From: UBA1731 sp963626295
GTDB lineage: Bacteria; Verrucomicrobiota; Kiritimatiellia; RFP12; UBA1067
Assembly: GCA_963626295.1 (NCBI GenBank)
Contig: CAVFWS010000007.1
Location: 1-40,415 of the forward strand
Length of the DNA stretch: 40,415 nucleotides
Direction: 5' to 3'
The notes beneath the pieces are model-generated. The model ran no database searches. It worked only from the letters and a program-made list of their open reading frames with translations, and was not told the DNA's origin. The position numbers were made by a program, and so were the translations under genes. Of the stretch, positions 7,886 through 16,223 are shown piece after piece; position 1 is the first letter of the stretch; each line of letters begins with the position of its first letter.

Positions 7886-8278
7886 CTATTTCTTGGACGG
7901 ATCCCCGAAGTACGCCTTCGAGAAGTTGAAGAACGGGAAGAACGGCAGGAAGCCCTTCGGATTCCAGTTAAGGAGACCGATCTGAAGCGCAGCGCCCTCA
8001 CGCGCAACATTCACGACAGCCAGCTGGGGTCCGTTGACGACTTTCTTCGCGTTGCTGTAGCCAAATGCGAACTGGCAGCCAAGGGCTTTCTCAATACGTC
8101 CCCACAGGAGCGAGACCTGCGCACCATTCACTTCCCTGCACTCGCTCGCGATGCCGAGCTGGCAGCCGCTGATCCGCGCATCCTTGTCAGGACCGCCAAC
8201 CCACCAGCTCCACTTGCACTCCGCCTGTGCGGCGACAGCCATCATAAGCGACGCCGCGACTATCATGATTCTTTTCAT
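7886..8278 (-). CDS. Small exported protein with GAQ/GLLN repeats
   Basis: 130 residues. The start is ATG 8278 (MKRIMIVAAS), supported by AGGAAAGGA upstream and a TGGTATAAT promoter; the longer open frame upstream is not coding. Residues 1-19 are a signal peptide ending AQA, so the mature protein begins ECKWSWWVGG. The body shows short repeats in which GxQ is followed by alternating hydrophobic residues (NGAQVSLLW, LGCQFAFGYS, NGPQLAVVN) and ends ALQIGLLNWNPKGFLPFFPF. This pattern resembles the beta-repeat surface proteins (LA_2272-like) that are common in spirochaetes and gut Verrucomicrobiota; the resemblance is from memory. Role unknown, probably envelope or extracellular. A strong terminator follows. 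Confidence 0.75.
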   Translation of the reverse strand: MKRIMIVAASLMMAVAAQAECKWSWWVGGPDKDARISGCQLGIASECREVNGAQVSLLWGRIEKALGCQFAFGYSNAKKVVNGPQLAVVNVAREGAALQIGLLNWNPKGFLPFFPFFNFSKAYFGDPSKK

Positions 8279-8314
8279 TGATTGTCCTTTCCTGTGAATG
8301 AAACAGATGCGCGA

Positions 8315-8323
8315 ATTATACCA
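8315..8323 (-). promoter_or_regulatory. Extended -10 promoter box of the small exported protein
   Basis: TGGTATAAT on the minus strand, about 36 bases before ATG 8278. A poor TTGCCG lies only 13 bases upstream, so the extension probably substitutes for a -35 element. Confidence 0.55.
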
Positions 8324-8388
8324 AAAAAACGGGCGGCAAGACGACATGAATGCGTATGCCCCCATTGTCCATCGTGCCATGCGCAGGA

Positions 8389-9027
8389 TCAGGCCCAAGT
8401 CACATGGCCATCGTCTTCCACCGTGATATATCCGCGGCTTTTCAATGCGTCCATGACCTCCAGGGCGTCCGCATCCGACATCGTCTTGTGGGAGCTCCTT
8501 ATGAAATTCATGAGACGCTTCTCGGTGCGGCACTTGTGCGCCTTCAGCTTTTCGATGACCTGCCCGACAGGATCCTCCGGCGGCGCGGCCTCGTCTGCGA
8601 CGCCATCGGCAGCAGCCAGTTCCTTGTCCTGCACCTCGACCGGAGGCTCGGCCTTGGCATCATCCCTTGGCTTCCTTACCGAACCTGCGGATGCAGACTT
8701 CTTCGCCTTTGCCGAAGCCCTTGTCGCCTTCCTTGGCGCCGACGCCTTCTGTTCGTTGGCCATTTCGTTCGCCTCCAGGTTTCCGGGGGAGACGTCCTCA
8801 GGCGTTGGCGCGAGGGATCTTGGCGGCGGCACCGGCACGACCGCCGCACACGGGGCCTCCTTGAGCAGAGCGAGCACGGCATCTGCCGACTCCCCTACCT
8901 CGTAGTCCAGGCCATCGCCGATCGGCACGACGATCGACCCGCCATTCTTCGTCGGCTCTATCGTCACGATAAAGCTGGCGTTCAGCCATATCGGACTCCC
9001 ATCGATTCTTGTGAGTTGTATGTACAT
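8389..9027 (-). CDS. FlbD-like N-terminus joined to a helix-turn-helix-like C-terminus
   Basis: 212 residues from ATG 9027 (MYIQLTRIDGS); GGGAGAG lies upstream. Residues 1-60 resemble the flagellar FlbD family: IQLTRIDGSPIWLNASFIVTIE, then an acidic valine-rich strand and a helix. Free-standing FlbD is only about 60-80 residues. Residues 65-150 are a low-complexity linker rich in Ala, Lys, Pro and Glu. Residues 160-212 (CRTEKRLMNFIRSSHKTMSD, then a helix, SRGYITVEDDGHVTWA) look like a winged helix. No flagellar genes occur here, so a flagellar role is not implied; a DNA- or protein-binding regulator is possible. It lies 46 bases after the beta-propeller gene, probably in one transcript. The domain calls are by eye. 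Confidence 0.65.
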   Translation of the reverse strand: MYIQLTRIDGSPIWLNASFIVTIEPTKNGGSIVVPIGDGLDYEVGESADAVLALLKEAPCAAVVPVPPPRSLAPTPEDVSPGNLEANEMANEQKASAPRKATRASAKAKKSASAGSVRKPRDDAKAEPPVEVQDKELAAADGVADEAAPPEDPVGQVIEKLKAHKCRTEKRLMNFIRSSHKTMSDADALEVMDALKSRGYITVEDDGHVTWA

Positions 9028-9073
9028 GAGCAATCTCTCCCTTGTGTCATCGGCAGCGGCAGGTCCCGCGCCG

Positions 9074-10360
9074 TCACTTTGCGTTCTTCACGTCCATCAC
9101 GTAGACCTGACGCGACCCCTCGTGCACGGAGTTGAACCCTATCATCTTCCCGTCCGGCCTCCATCTCGGATGAAGGTCGCATCTGCAATAGATGTCGCGA
9201 TACCCTTCCGGGACGAAAAAGTCCCCGACCTTCTGCACCCTGTTGTCCGCAAGGCGCACCATCTTCCAGTGCCGGTAGAAGTCCTTGTCCCAATAGCCGT
9301 CACCCGATATGAAGTTTCCGTCCGGCGAATAGATGCAGTGCCCGTCGAAATTCATCTCGTCTCCGCCCACCTGATGGGCCTTTCCCTCTTCCCCGACCGT
9401 GAACTCCACGTGCGTGTACACGCGATTCTGCCAATTGCAGGTCACGATCATCGTGCGGGCATCCCGCTCCGACAGGGCAGGCTTCCAGTTGAAATGGGAT
9501 GAGCCCCATCCATCCGGGAAGCAGCGGCGGATGCCTGAGCCGTCGGCATTGCACGTGAACGCGGTGGTGTGCCAGTTCACGCCCTTGAACTTCTTCACGC
9601 CCTCCATGGACTGCTCCACGGAACGCGACAGGAAGTATATCCGCTTGCCGTCCCTCGAGATGACCGTGTGGCAGATGTAGCTCATCCCGCCTGCGGACTT
9701 CACCTCCGGAACCATTCCCTTCACGGCGGCGCACGACACGATGAGCCTGATCTCGCCCGTCTTCAGGTTGATCCGGAAAAGCCCGTCGTCCTCGGGGAAC
9801 ACCACGCCCGCTTTCGGATCCTGCCCGTTGCCGAAGTATCCGTAGTCGGGACGGGTGAGGAACAGTCTCGCGTAGTTGATTCCGAGGGCCCACGTACCAT
9901 CCTCGGAAACCGCGCTTACCGGATACGGGATGACGCGCTCTTCCTTCGTCTTCCAGTTCATGACGACCGACACGAACTTACCGTCGCGCATGTCGTTGAA
10001 TACGACCGTATCCTTTGCCCAAGGCAGCCAGAACGCCATCGCCGCCTCCTGGAAATTCCACGTGCGCGTGGTCGAGAACGGCATGAACCTGTTCCCGTCC
10101 TCGGTGTCCACCACCCCGATCGTGCATGGCCTTCCGTCCGGGAGCTTGTCCTTGATGTCCGTCTCAAGCACAAGCGCGTATCGGTTGTCCGGACTCCACG
10201 AGTTTATCGCGAAATAGCTCGCGAAGAAATGGTCGTGCGGTCCGGACGTAATCGCGCGCGGCGCCGAAAACTCCGGGAACGGCTTCAGTCCAACGTCCGA
10301 TGAGGCAAGCGCCGACACCGCAAGAAGCGGAGCGCACGCATAAAACATGATTTTCTTCAT
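9074..10360 (-). CDS. Exported beta-propeller protein, TolB/oligogalacturonate-lyase-like
   Basis: 428 residues. Residues 1-19 form a signal peptide (MKKIMFYACAPLLAVSALAS), so the protein is exported. The rest is a WD40/TolB-like propeller with recurrent blade motifs: INSWSPDNRYALVLET, VISRDGKRIYFLSR, CIYSPDGNFISGDGYW and LHPRWRPDGKMIGFNS followed by RQVYVMDV. The order and the final blade resemble oligogalacturonate lyase (PL22) and related sugar-associated propellers, but I cannot confirm catalytic residues. A pectin or carbohydrate role is inferred from that likeness and from the CE15 esterase and sugar-isomerase-like gene nearby. GAGGAG lies about 10 bases before ATG 10360. The gap from the amidase gene is 30 bases, which suggests co-transcription. 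Confidence 0.75.
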   Translation of the reverse strand: MKKIMFYACAPLLAVSALASSDVGLKPFPEFSAPRAITSGPHDHFFASYFAINSWSPDNRYALVLETDIKDKLPDGRPCTIGVVDTEDGNRFMPFSTTRTWNFQEAAMAFWLPWAKDTVVFNDMRDGKFVSVVMNWKTKEERVIPYPVSAVSEDGTWALGINYARLFLTRPDYGYFGNGQDPKAGVVFPEDDGLFRINLKTGEIRLIVSCAAVKGMVPEVKSAGGMSYICHTVISRDGKRIYFLSRSVEQSMEGVKKFKGVNWHTTAFTCNADGSGIRRCFPDGWGSSHFNWKPALSERDARTMIVTCNWQNRVYTHVEFTVGEEGKAHQVGGDEMNFDGHCIYSPDGNFISGDGYWDKDFYRHWKMVRLADNRVQKVGDFFVPEGYRDIYCRCDLHPRWRPDGKMIGFNSVHEGSRQVYVMDVKNAK

Positions 10361-10390
10361 TGTAGGGAACTCCTCTCTAAAAAGTCACCG

Positions 10391-11320
10391 TCATTCATAC
10401 AGCCAGTCCAGCAAACCGAGCAGGATTGCGTTGGCGATCCGCTCACGTCGGTCGGGGTCCAAGGCGGCCTCTTCGCCTTCGGGCAGATTGATGAAGTCGG
10501 CCTCTACGAGGCAACTCGGAACTGCCGGGTTGCGGCACACCGCGAGGGACTTGATCTCCGCTCCCCTGTCGCGCACGGGCGCCACCGCCTCCGCGACATG
10601 CCTCTGCACCGCCTTGGCCAGCGCAAGGCCATTTTCGTTCGACGAATACGTGACGGTATGTCTCGCGTCGCGAGGGTCGGACGCCACCCCCGTTGCGTTA
10701 TGGTGTATCGAGATGAACGCATCGGCCCGTTCCCGATACGCCCTGCGAGGGCGATCATACAGCGGCATAAACGTATCGTCTGTCCTTGTCATCGCAACCT
10801 TGAACCCCGCCTTGCGCAGCGCCGACTCCACGGACTTCGCCAACATAATGTTGAAGTCCTTCTCCTTGAATCCCCTTGGTGTGAGCGCTCCCGTGTCCTT
10901 GCCGCCATGCCCCGCATCGACCATCACCAGCACATTGCCCGGCGGCGTACCGCGCTTGGGCCTTGCGGGGAACTCGGCATTTGCGGGAATGCCGAGATCG
11001 GAATACGGATCGTGCGGCTTGCCCGCAACGGCCGGCTTCGCCTCGGATGGCGAGGCGACAGTGAAGTTGCGGACAAGGACGTTCGTGCCTTGCGCAAACG
11101 TCAGCGTGTTCGTCCCCGGCTTCGTCCTGACCATCGTCAGGAACGCGCCCGTACGGTATACGTCTATCCCGACGCCGTTAAGGTAGAGCCTTTCCTGCCG
11201 ATTGGTGTCCGCCGCGCCAATAACATAGGCGCAGCCTACCGCGGGAAACCTTTGGTTCTCTGCGGGGAACGTCACAAGGATCGAAGCCAGGAGTGCGCAA
11301 AGCATAGGTTTGTCACGCAA
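10391..11320 (-). CDS. N-acetylmuramoyl-L-alanine amidase (Amidase_3)
   Basis: Zinc amidase that cuts the bond between muramic acid and the stem peptide of peptidoglycan, in the periplasm. 309 residues from a TTG at 11320, or 304 from ATG 11305. The TTG version overlaps the upstream stop by 8 bases and gives the signal peptide a charged start (MRDKP then LCALLASILVTF), so I prefer it. Residues about 30-110 form an accessory domain of unclear type. The catalytic domain has the zinc ligands in MVDAGHGGKDTGA, the Glu of GFKEKDFN and the His of ISIHHNA, and the catalytic Glu in LVEADFINLPEGE. All key residues are present. The gene lies between the TIM-barrel and propeller genes and likely shares their transcript. 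Confidence 0.9.
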   Translation of the reverse strand: MRDKPMLCALLASILVTFPAENQRFPAVGCAYVIGAADTNRQERLYLNGVGIDVYRTGAFLTMVRTKPGTNTLTFAQGTNVLVRNFTVASPSEAKPAVAGKPHDPYSDLGIPANAEFPARPKRGTPPGNVLVMVDAGHGGKDTGALTPRGFKEKDFNIMLAKSVESALRKAGFKVAMTRTDDTFMPLYDRPRRAYRERADAFISIHHNATGVASDPRDARHTVTYSSNENGLALAKAVQRHVAEAVAPVRDRGAEIKSLAVCRNPAVPSCLVEADFINLPEGEEAALDPDRRERIANAILLGLLDWLYE

Positions 11321-12239
11321 GCGACTTCATCAGCGCAAGCGCCTTGTCGAGGGCCTTCTCGAACTCCGCGCCCTTCGGCCAGCCGCATTCGCACGAAACG
11401 CCGCCCGCATAGCCGATCTTCTTGAGCGCGTCGAAGTACGGCTTGAATATCTCCGCGTCGTCGGGACGCGTCCCGGGGAACTGGCGGGTCTCCTTGCACG
11501 CGATGTGGCAGTGCTTGAGGTGGCATCCCGCGTCCACGATCGAGCAGGCGGGCTCCCTGCCGCAGATCATGTGGAACAGGTCTGCGAGCTGCTGGAGGCG
11601 CGGATGGTTCACGTCGCGCACGATCTGCATTCCCTGCCACACGTAGTTTATGATGTTCGACTCGTTCGGGCGCAGCGGCTCGATCACAACCTGGACGGTC
11701 TTGAGATCGTCGACGCGCCTGCAAAGCTGGCGGCAGAACTCCGTGTACTGCTGGACGCCCGTCTCGGGCTCAGGCCGCTGGTCGCGAGGCCCGCAGATGT
11801 CCCCGGGGACGTTGCGGGCGCCGCCTGAACCGAACACTATGGTCTTCGTCCCGACCTCATCGGCGCGGCGAAGCACACGCTCCGCATAGTCGAGCGCAGG
11901 CGCGAAGTCCGCCTTCGGGCCGGTGATGCGGAACGTGCCCGGCAGGAACCCGTTGCAGCTGCGGAGCGGGAGTCCGCATTCGAGGATCTTGTCCCGCTGC
12001 CTCTTCCATTCCTCGTCAGACTTGGTGGGGATGAATGCGTTCGCGGCAGCGGTCTCGACGAAGTCGTATCCGTGAGCCTTGAGAAGCTTGGCGTCGGATA
12101 TCGGGCGGCACGCGCCGAAAAGGATCTTCGCCTTCCCCGCGCAGGACGAGCCGTCCGCGCAAGCCCTTCCGCTTCCGCCGGTTGTGCAGCCCGCCAACCC
12201 CGTAGCCGCAGCAGTCATGAGGAATTCCCTTCTGTTCAT
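11313..12239 (-). CDS. Exported sugar isomerase/epimerase-like TIM barrel
   Basis: 308 residues. Start ATG 12239 (MNRREFLMTAAATG) is chosen because AAGGAGA lies 8 bases upstream; ATG 12245 would be too close to it. The leader has RREFL followed by Ala-rich residues and LAGC, that is, a twin-arginine-type signal combined with a possible lipobox. The mature part fits the xylose-isomerase-like AP_endonuc_2 fold: GYDFVETAAANAF, VVIEPLRPNESN (metal-binding Glu), IVDAGCHLKHCHIA and GGVSCECGW (Glu). Metal ligands appear conserved. Such proteins are frequent in polysaccharide-degrading Planctomycetes, Lentisphaerae and Verrucomicrobia, and the substrate is unknown. It follows the PglD-like gene by 34 bases and overlaps or abuts the amidase. 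Confidence 0.85.
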   Translation of the reverse strand: MNRREFLMTAAATGLAGCTTGGSGRACADGSSCAGKAKILFGACRPISDAKLLKAHGYDFVETAAANAFIPTKSDEEWKRQRDKILECGLPLRSCNGFLPGTFRITGPKADFAPALDYAERVLRRADEVGTKTIVFGSGGARNVPGDICGPRDQRPEPETGVQQYTEFCRQLCRRVDDLKTVQVVIEPLRPNESNIINYVWQGMQIVRDVNHPRLQQLADLFHMICGREPACSIVDAGCHLKHCHIACKETRQFPGTRPDDAEIFKPYFDALKKIGYAGGVSCECGWPKGAEFEKALDKALALMKSLA

Positions 12240-12273
12240 CAGCATGTCTCCTTTTTGTCTTGCTTTATGTAGT

Positions 12274-12834
12274 TCAAACAGCCAGCAGCGCCTCGCCATC
12301 CCCGACATTGCGCCGAACCACGACTCCCGCCGCGATGTATGCGCGTGCGCCTACGCTCATGTGCCCGAGGAGCGTCGCCGCCGGACGCAGCATGGAAAAG
12401 TCGCCCATCCTTGTGTCGTGGCCTACGCCGGCCCTTGAGCAGACTATGGCGAACTTGCCGAGTTCCGCGCCGACGGACACGACAGCCCGGGGGCCGACAA
12501 ACACCCCATGGCGCAGCTCGGCCGTCGGTGCGACGTCAGCCGAAGGATCCACTATCACGGGGAAGTCGCGTCCGCGAAGACGGCGGTATATCCTCTCACG
12601 GGCCGCATTGTCCCCTATCGCCACGTACACGGCGGCGGCAGGATTGTCCTGAAACGCCTTCTCTACGTCCCCAAGGAGCGGATATCCCTCTACGGATCCG
12701 GTCGCCTTCGCAGGGTCGTCGTCTGCGAATCCAAGGATGTTCCAGGCATCTTCCCGCTCATTTATCCGCTCAAGCGTCCAAATGACCTCGCGGCCCCAGC
12801 CGCCCGCCCCGACTATTATTATGTCACGCGCCAC
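12274..12834 (-). CDS. PglD/NeuD-like sugar O- or N-acetyltransferase
   Basis: 186 residues beginning with GTG 12834. The N-terminus has a nucleotide-sugar-binding Rossmann-like fold (IIIVGAGGWGREVI). The C-terminal half is a left-handed beta-helix of hexapeptide repeats, with a His in AGVGHDTRMGDF at the position of the catalytic His of PglD. PglD acetylates UDP-4-amino-sugar to UDP-diNAc-bacillosamine, while NeuD acetylates sialic acid; the neighbour decides for the PglD side. It overlaps the PglC-like gene by 11 bases, which points to translational coupling. The aminotransferase (PglE) and dehydratase (PglF) partners are not in the window. Cytoplasmic. Confidence 0.85.
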   Translation of the reverse strand: MARDIIIVGAGGWGREVIWTLERINEREDAWNILGFADDDPAKATGSVEGYPLLGDVEKAFQDNPAAAVYVAIGDNAARERIYRRLRGRDFPVIVDPSADVAPTAELRHGVFVGPRAVVSVGAELGKFAIVCSRAGVGHDTRMGDFSMLRPAATLLGHMSVGARAYIAAGVVVRRNVGDGEALLAV

Positions 12835-13369
12835 GGAACTCCTCCATCCTGTCTCCGCCGGCGAACGCGGCGGGGATCGTCATCAGAAGAATCCTTACAT
12901 CCATCAGCAGGCTATGGTTCCTGACGTAATCGACGTCATACGCGAACTTCTCTTCCCATGACAGCGCATTGCGTCCATGCACCTGCGCCCACCCGGTTAT
13001 CCCGGGGCGCACATCGTGCCGCCGGGACTGCTCCGCCGAGTATCGCGGCAGGTATGCGACAGGCAGCGGGCGCGGGCCCACGAGAGACATGTCGCCCTTC
13101 AGCACATTCAGGAGCTGCGGCACTTCGTCAAGCGAAAGCCTGCGGAGCCATCGACCTATCCCTGTCGCCTCGGGCTCTTCGCCCGCCCGGCCGTCCATCG
13201 TCCTGAACTTCAGCACACGGAAAGGCCTGCCGCCAAGGCCGGCCCGCTCCTGAAGGAAGAATATCGGCCTTCCCTCGCACGCGAGCACGGCAATCGCGGT
13301 CGCGAACATCAGCGGAAGCCACAGCACCGCCGTCAGCGCAACAAGCGTGATGTCGAAGGCGCGTTTCAT
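12824..13369 (-). CDS. PglC-like phosphoglycosyl transferase
   Basis: Monotopic phosphoglycosyl transferase that moves a phospho-sugar from a UDP-sugar to undecaprenyl phosphate at the inner face of the membrane, the first committed step of a glycan. 181 residues, the short PglC size, without the extra membrane domain of WbaP. Residues 1-28 form the re-entrant helix (KRAFDITLVALTAVLWLP). Then come VLKFRTMD, the Asp-Glu pair in SLDEVPQLLNVLKGDMS, VGPRPLPVAYL and RPGITGWAQVHGRNALSW, all hallmarks of the family. ATG 13369 is one base after the stop of the beta-CASP gene (TGA-C-ATG); the open frame further upstream is not coding. It is coupled to the PglD-like gene, so a bacillosamine-type sugar is the likely substrate (inference). 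Confidence 0.9.
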   Translation of the reverse strand: MKRAFDITLVALTAVLWLPLMFATAIAVLACEGRPIFFLQERAGLGGRPFRVLKFRTMDGRAGEEPEATGIGRWLRRLSLDEVPQLLNVLKGDMSLVGPRPLPVAYLPRYSAEQSRRHDVRPGITGWAQVHGRNALSWEEKFAYDVDYVRNHSLLMDVRILLMTIPAAFAGGDRMEEFRGA

Positions 13370-13370
13370 G

Positions 13371-14768
13371 TCAGTCGAAAACGAAGGACTGCCCCGGCTG
13401 CGGGGCGGTCGCGCGCGAAGCCCCGTGCTCGACGAGCAGCCTGCGCATCGCCTCCACCTTTTCCGTCTCGCCGTGTACCGCGAATGCGTGCCTGACGTTC
13501 CTGCCGACCTTGTCGAACCAGTCCATGAGGCCGTCGCGGTCCGCATGCGCGGAAAGCGCGTTGATCGTCTCCACGCGGGCATTAAGCTCAAGCTCCTCGC
13601 CAAGTATGCGGATCGGGTTCCTTTCCTCCACGAGGCGGCGGCCAAGGGTGTTCTCCGCCTGGAACCCCACTATCAGGACTATGTTCCAGGGATCGGCCAC
13701 GATCTGCTTCAGGTGGTGGACCACCCGCCCGCCCTCGCACATCCCGGACGCGGCGATTATTATCATCGGGCCGCTCTTGTCGTTCAGGGCCATGGAGTCG
13801 CTCGGCGTGAGCACGTACTGCATCCCTTCGAGGCTGAGCGGCGAATGCCCCGCCCTGATCATCGCCAGCGCCTCCTCATTGTAGCACCCGGTGTGGTGCG
13901 CGTATATCTCCGTGGCCTTCTGGGAAAGCGGCGAGTCTATGTATATCGGCACCCTGGGAAGCCGCCCCGCATCGCGGAGGCGGTTGAGGTAGTATATGAT
14001 CTGCTGGGTGCGCCCCACGGAGAACGCCGGTATCAGCAGCTTGGCGTTGTGGCGGTCTATCTTCCTCACGAGCATCTCAAGCTTGTCCTGGACTGACGCC
14101 GCAGAGGGGTGCAGCCTGTCCGCGTAGGTGGACTCTATCAGCAGGATGTCCGCGCCCTCCGGGTACTCGTAGTGGCGTAGGATCGGCTGGTTCGGCTGGC
14201 CAAGGTCGCCCGAGAACAGCAGCCTGTGGCTGTGCCCGGTCCCGCCCGCGACATCCAGCTGCACCAGCGCGGAGCCGAGGATGTGCCCGGCATTGTAGAA
14301 CGTAAGCTCAATGCCGGGAGCGATCCTGGTCGGCGTATGCAGGTGCACCGGGACCATCAGCTTCATCAGCATGTCGATGTCGGCCTCGGTGTAGAGCTCC
14401 TCGAAGAGCGTCTTCCCCTGCGCCCTGCGCTTCTTGTTCACGTATTCGACGTCCCGCCGCTGGAGGAAGCACGAGTCGCGGAGCATTATGTCGCAAAGGT
14501 CTACGGTCTGGCTTCTAGCGAAGACCCGCCCGCGAAAGCCCGCCTTCACAAGCTGCGGCAGGTTGCCAGAATGGTCGATGTGCGCGTGGGAGAGGATCAC
14601 GTAGTCGATGGTCTTCGCATCGACAGGCAGATTGCGGTTCTTCTCGAACGCCTCCTTGCGATGCCCCTGGTAGAGTCCGCAGTCGAGCAGGATGCGCTTG
14701 CCGCACGCCTCCACAAGATGCATGGACCCGGTGGTCGTGCGGGCAGCGCCAAGAAACGTAATCCTCAT
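13371..14768 (-). CDS. MBL-fold beta-CASP RNA-type metallohydrolase
   Basis: 465 residues. The metallo-beta-lactamase fold has motif 2 VILSHAHIDHSGNLP, then DLGQPNQPI (motif 4), and the beta-CASP insert has LIPAFSVGRTQQIIY, IAASGMCEGGRVVHHLK and NALSAHADRDGLMDW. It is related to the CPSF73/YSH1 group of nucleases, so an RNA-processing or exo/endonuclease role in the cytoplasm is likely; the substrate is unknown. Start ATG 14768 (MRITFLGAARTTTGS) is chosen for the match to the family start and GAGAGGA upstream. The sugar-transferase gene starts one base after its stop, an unusual partner. The CE15 gene lies 64 bases upstream on the same strand. Confidence 0.92.
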   Translation of the reverse strand: MRITFLGAARTTTGSMHLVEACGKRILLDCGLYQGHRKEAFEKNRNLPVDAKTIDYVILSHAHIDHSGNLPQLVKAGFRGRVFARSQTVDLCDIMLRDSCFLQRRDVEYVNKKRRAQGKTLFEELYTEADIDMLMKLMVPVHLHTPTRIAPGIELTFYNAGHILGSALVQLDVAGGTGHSHRLLFSGDLGQPNQPILRHYEYPEGADILLIESTYADRLHPSAASVQDKLEMLVRKIDRHNAKLLIPAFSVGRTQQIIYYLNRLRDAGRLPRVPIYIDSPLSQKATEIYAHHTGCYNEEALAMIRAGHSPLSLEGMQYVLTPSDSMALNDKSGPMIIIAASGMCEGGRVVHHLKQIVADPWNIVLIVGFQAENTLGRRLVEERNPIRILGEELELNARVETINALSAHADRDGLMDWFDKVGRNVRHAFAVHGETEKVEAMRRLLVEHGASRATAPQPGQSFVFD

Positions 14769-14832
14769 GGTCGTATCCTCTCTCGTATCCGTGACGATGG
14801 GTTCGCCGGCGGCGTCGTGGCCGCCTTGCGGG

Positions 14833-16176
14833 CTACTTGCCGAACACGCCGTCGGCAAAGTCCATCATCCATTGCCAGTCGTAGCCGGAGATTCCGTGAT
14901 TCTGGCTGCGGCGGACGTATCCGAGATACTTGCCGATCGCGGACGTATCGAAGTCAGCGGGCCACTCCACGTCGGGCATGCCGCCCTTGCCGAGGAACTT
15001 CCACACGGGGCTTGCCGCCTTGAGCGAGAGGTATTCGCCCTTCGTGTCGAACCATTTGGAGTCGAAGCCCTCAACGAGCAGCGCGCGCGGCGCGATGCAC
15101 GAGACGAGCAGGTGCTGGTCGAACGGCATGGTCTTCCATGGGGCCTCCGCGTACTTCGCGTAGGCGCGGCAGTACCAATGCGTGAAGTAGCGGTTCTCGG
15201 TGGAGACGTTCTCCCCGTAGTCGCGCTTGGCGAGCGGGATGCCGCCGCCACCGGTCTGGTTCGGCACGCAGACGGCGAAGCGCACGTCCCGCGCCGCCGC
15301 GAGGAATGCGGCCTTGCCGAGACGGGAGCAGCCCGTGACCACGCTCCTCTTCGCGTCGATCCCGGGGATGCGCTCCGCAAGGTCAAGGCCGCGCGAAAGC
15401 GCCCATGCCCAAGCGCCGATGGCGGTGATGTTGTCCGTGCGGCTCTCGTCACGCCTGCCCCACAGCTCGAATACGCCGGTGTACGCGAAGGGATTCTGCT
15501 TGAACTTGGGATCCTTCACGTTGCGGTCCGGATCGGGGGAGACTTCGCAATAGCATGCGCTCATCACCGCATAGCCTCGCGCGAGGATGATCCCGAGCGG
15601 GAATATTGTCGCCCCGTTCGGATCCTGCATGATTCCGCGAGTGCGCTCGACGCACCTGTTCCCGTCCGTGTCCTTCCCGGCCCTGCTCCAGCCCTGCTGA
15701 ACGGGAATGTCGGCATCCGGCACGAGCTCATGGTTCCCGCGATAGTTGAGGAAGGAGATGACGGGCACCGGCTTCTTCGCGAACGCCGGCACCCATACGA
15801 TCCAGTTGACGCAGGGTCCGCTCTTGTCTTTCCTGAACCACATCCTGTACTGGCGGCGGATCGCGTATCCGTCAACCGTGTTCTTCTCGTCCAGGAGCTC
15901 GGTCACGACGGCTTCCGGCTTCGGCGGCTCCTCGCCGTACATTTCCTTCGCGAATATCCCGAGTATCTCCTTGCGGCGTTCCTCCCAGTCCGCCGCGCCC
16001 TTCACCTTCCGTCCATCCACGAAGGTCAGCGGATCCTCAAGCGTATACGCCGGGATCCTTGACTCGTCGTAATTCGGTTCATGTATGTACACCTCCCTAT
16101 CCTGGAAGAACCCCACCTCGGCAAACGCGCCGAACGCGCAGAGCGAGGCGATTCCGAACAACATGTGCTTTTTCAT
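14833..16176 (-). CDS. CE15 family glucuronoyl esterase
   Basis: Exported alpha/beta hydrolase of 447 residues. Residues 1-19 are a signal peptide (MKKHMLFGIASLCAFGAFAE). The nucleophile motif GCSRLGKAA (about residue 283) is the CE15 signature. The catalytic His is expected in NHGISGYDWQWMMDFAD near the end, and a candidate acid in VEGFDSKWFDTKGEY. The early region RRKEILGIFAKEMYGEEPP and ISFLNYRGNH also fit bacterial CE15. These enzymes cleave the ester between lignin alcohols and 4-O-methyl-glucuronic acid of xylan, releasing hemicellulose, and act in the periplasm or outside the cell. GGGGAAGCAGG precedes ATG 16176. The metallophosphoesterase gene ends 47 bases upstream. Confidence 0.88.
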   Translation of the reverse strand: MKKHMLFGIASLCAFGAFAEVGFFQDREVYIHEPNYDESRIPAYTLEDPLTFVDGRKVKGAADWEERRKEILGIFAKEMYGEEPPKPEAVVTELLDEKNTVDGYAIRRQYRMWFRKDKSGPCVNWIVWVPAFAKKPVPVISFLNYRGNHELVPDADIPVQQGWSRAGKDTDGNRCVERTRGIMQDPNGATIFPLGIILARGYAVMSACYCEVSPDPDRNVKDPKFKQNPFAYTGVFELWGRRDESRTDNITAIGAWAWALSRGLDLAERIPGIDAKRSVVTGCSRLGKAAFLAAARDVRFAVCVPNQTGGGGIPLAKRDYGENVSTENRYFTHWYCRAYAKYAEAPWKTMPFDQHLLVSCIAPRALLVEGFDSKWFDTKGEYLSLKAASPVWKFLGKGGMPDVEWPADFDTSAIGKYLGYVRRSQNHGISGYDWQWMMDFADGVFGK

Positions 16177-16223
16177 TACCTGCTTCCCCTATTCCATATT
16201 CAAGAACATCAGTCCACCGGACG

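Noticed and set aside
14692..16062. 456-codon plus-strand open frame opposite the CE15 gene
   Set aside because: Entirely antisense to a gene with an intact signal peptide and catalytic motifs; the translation has no motif.
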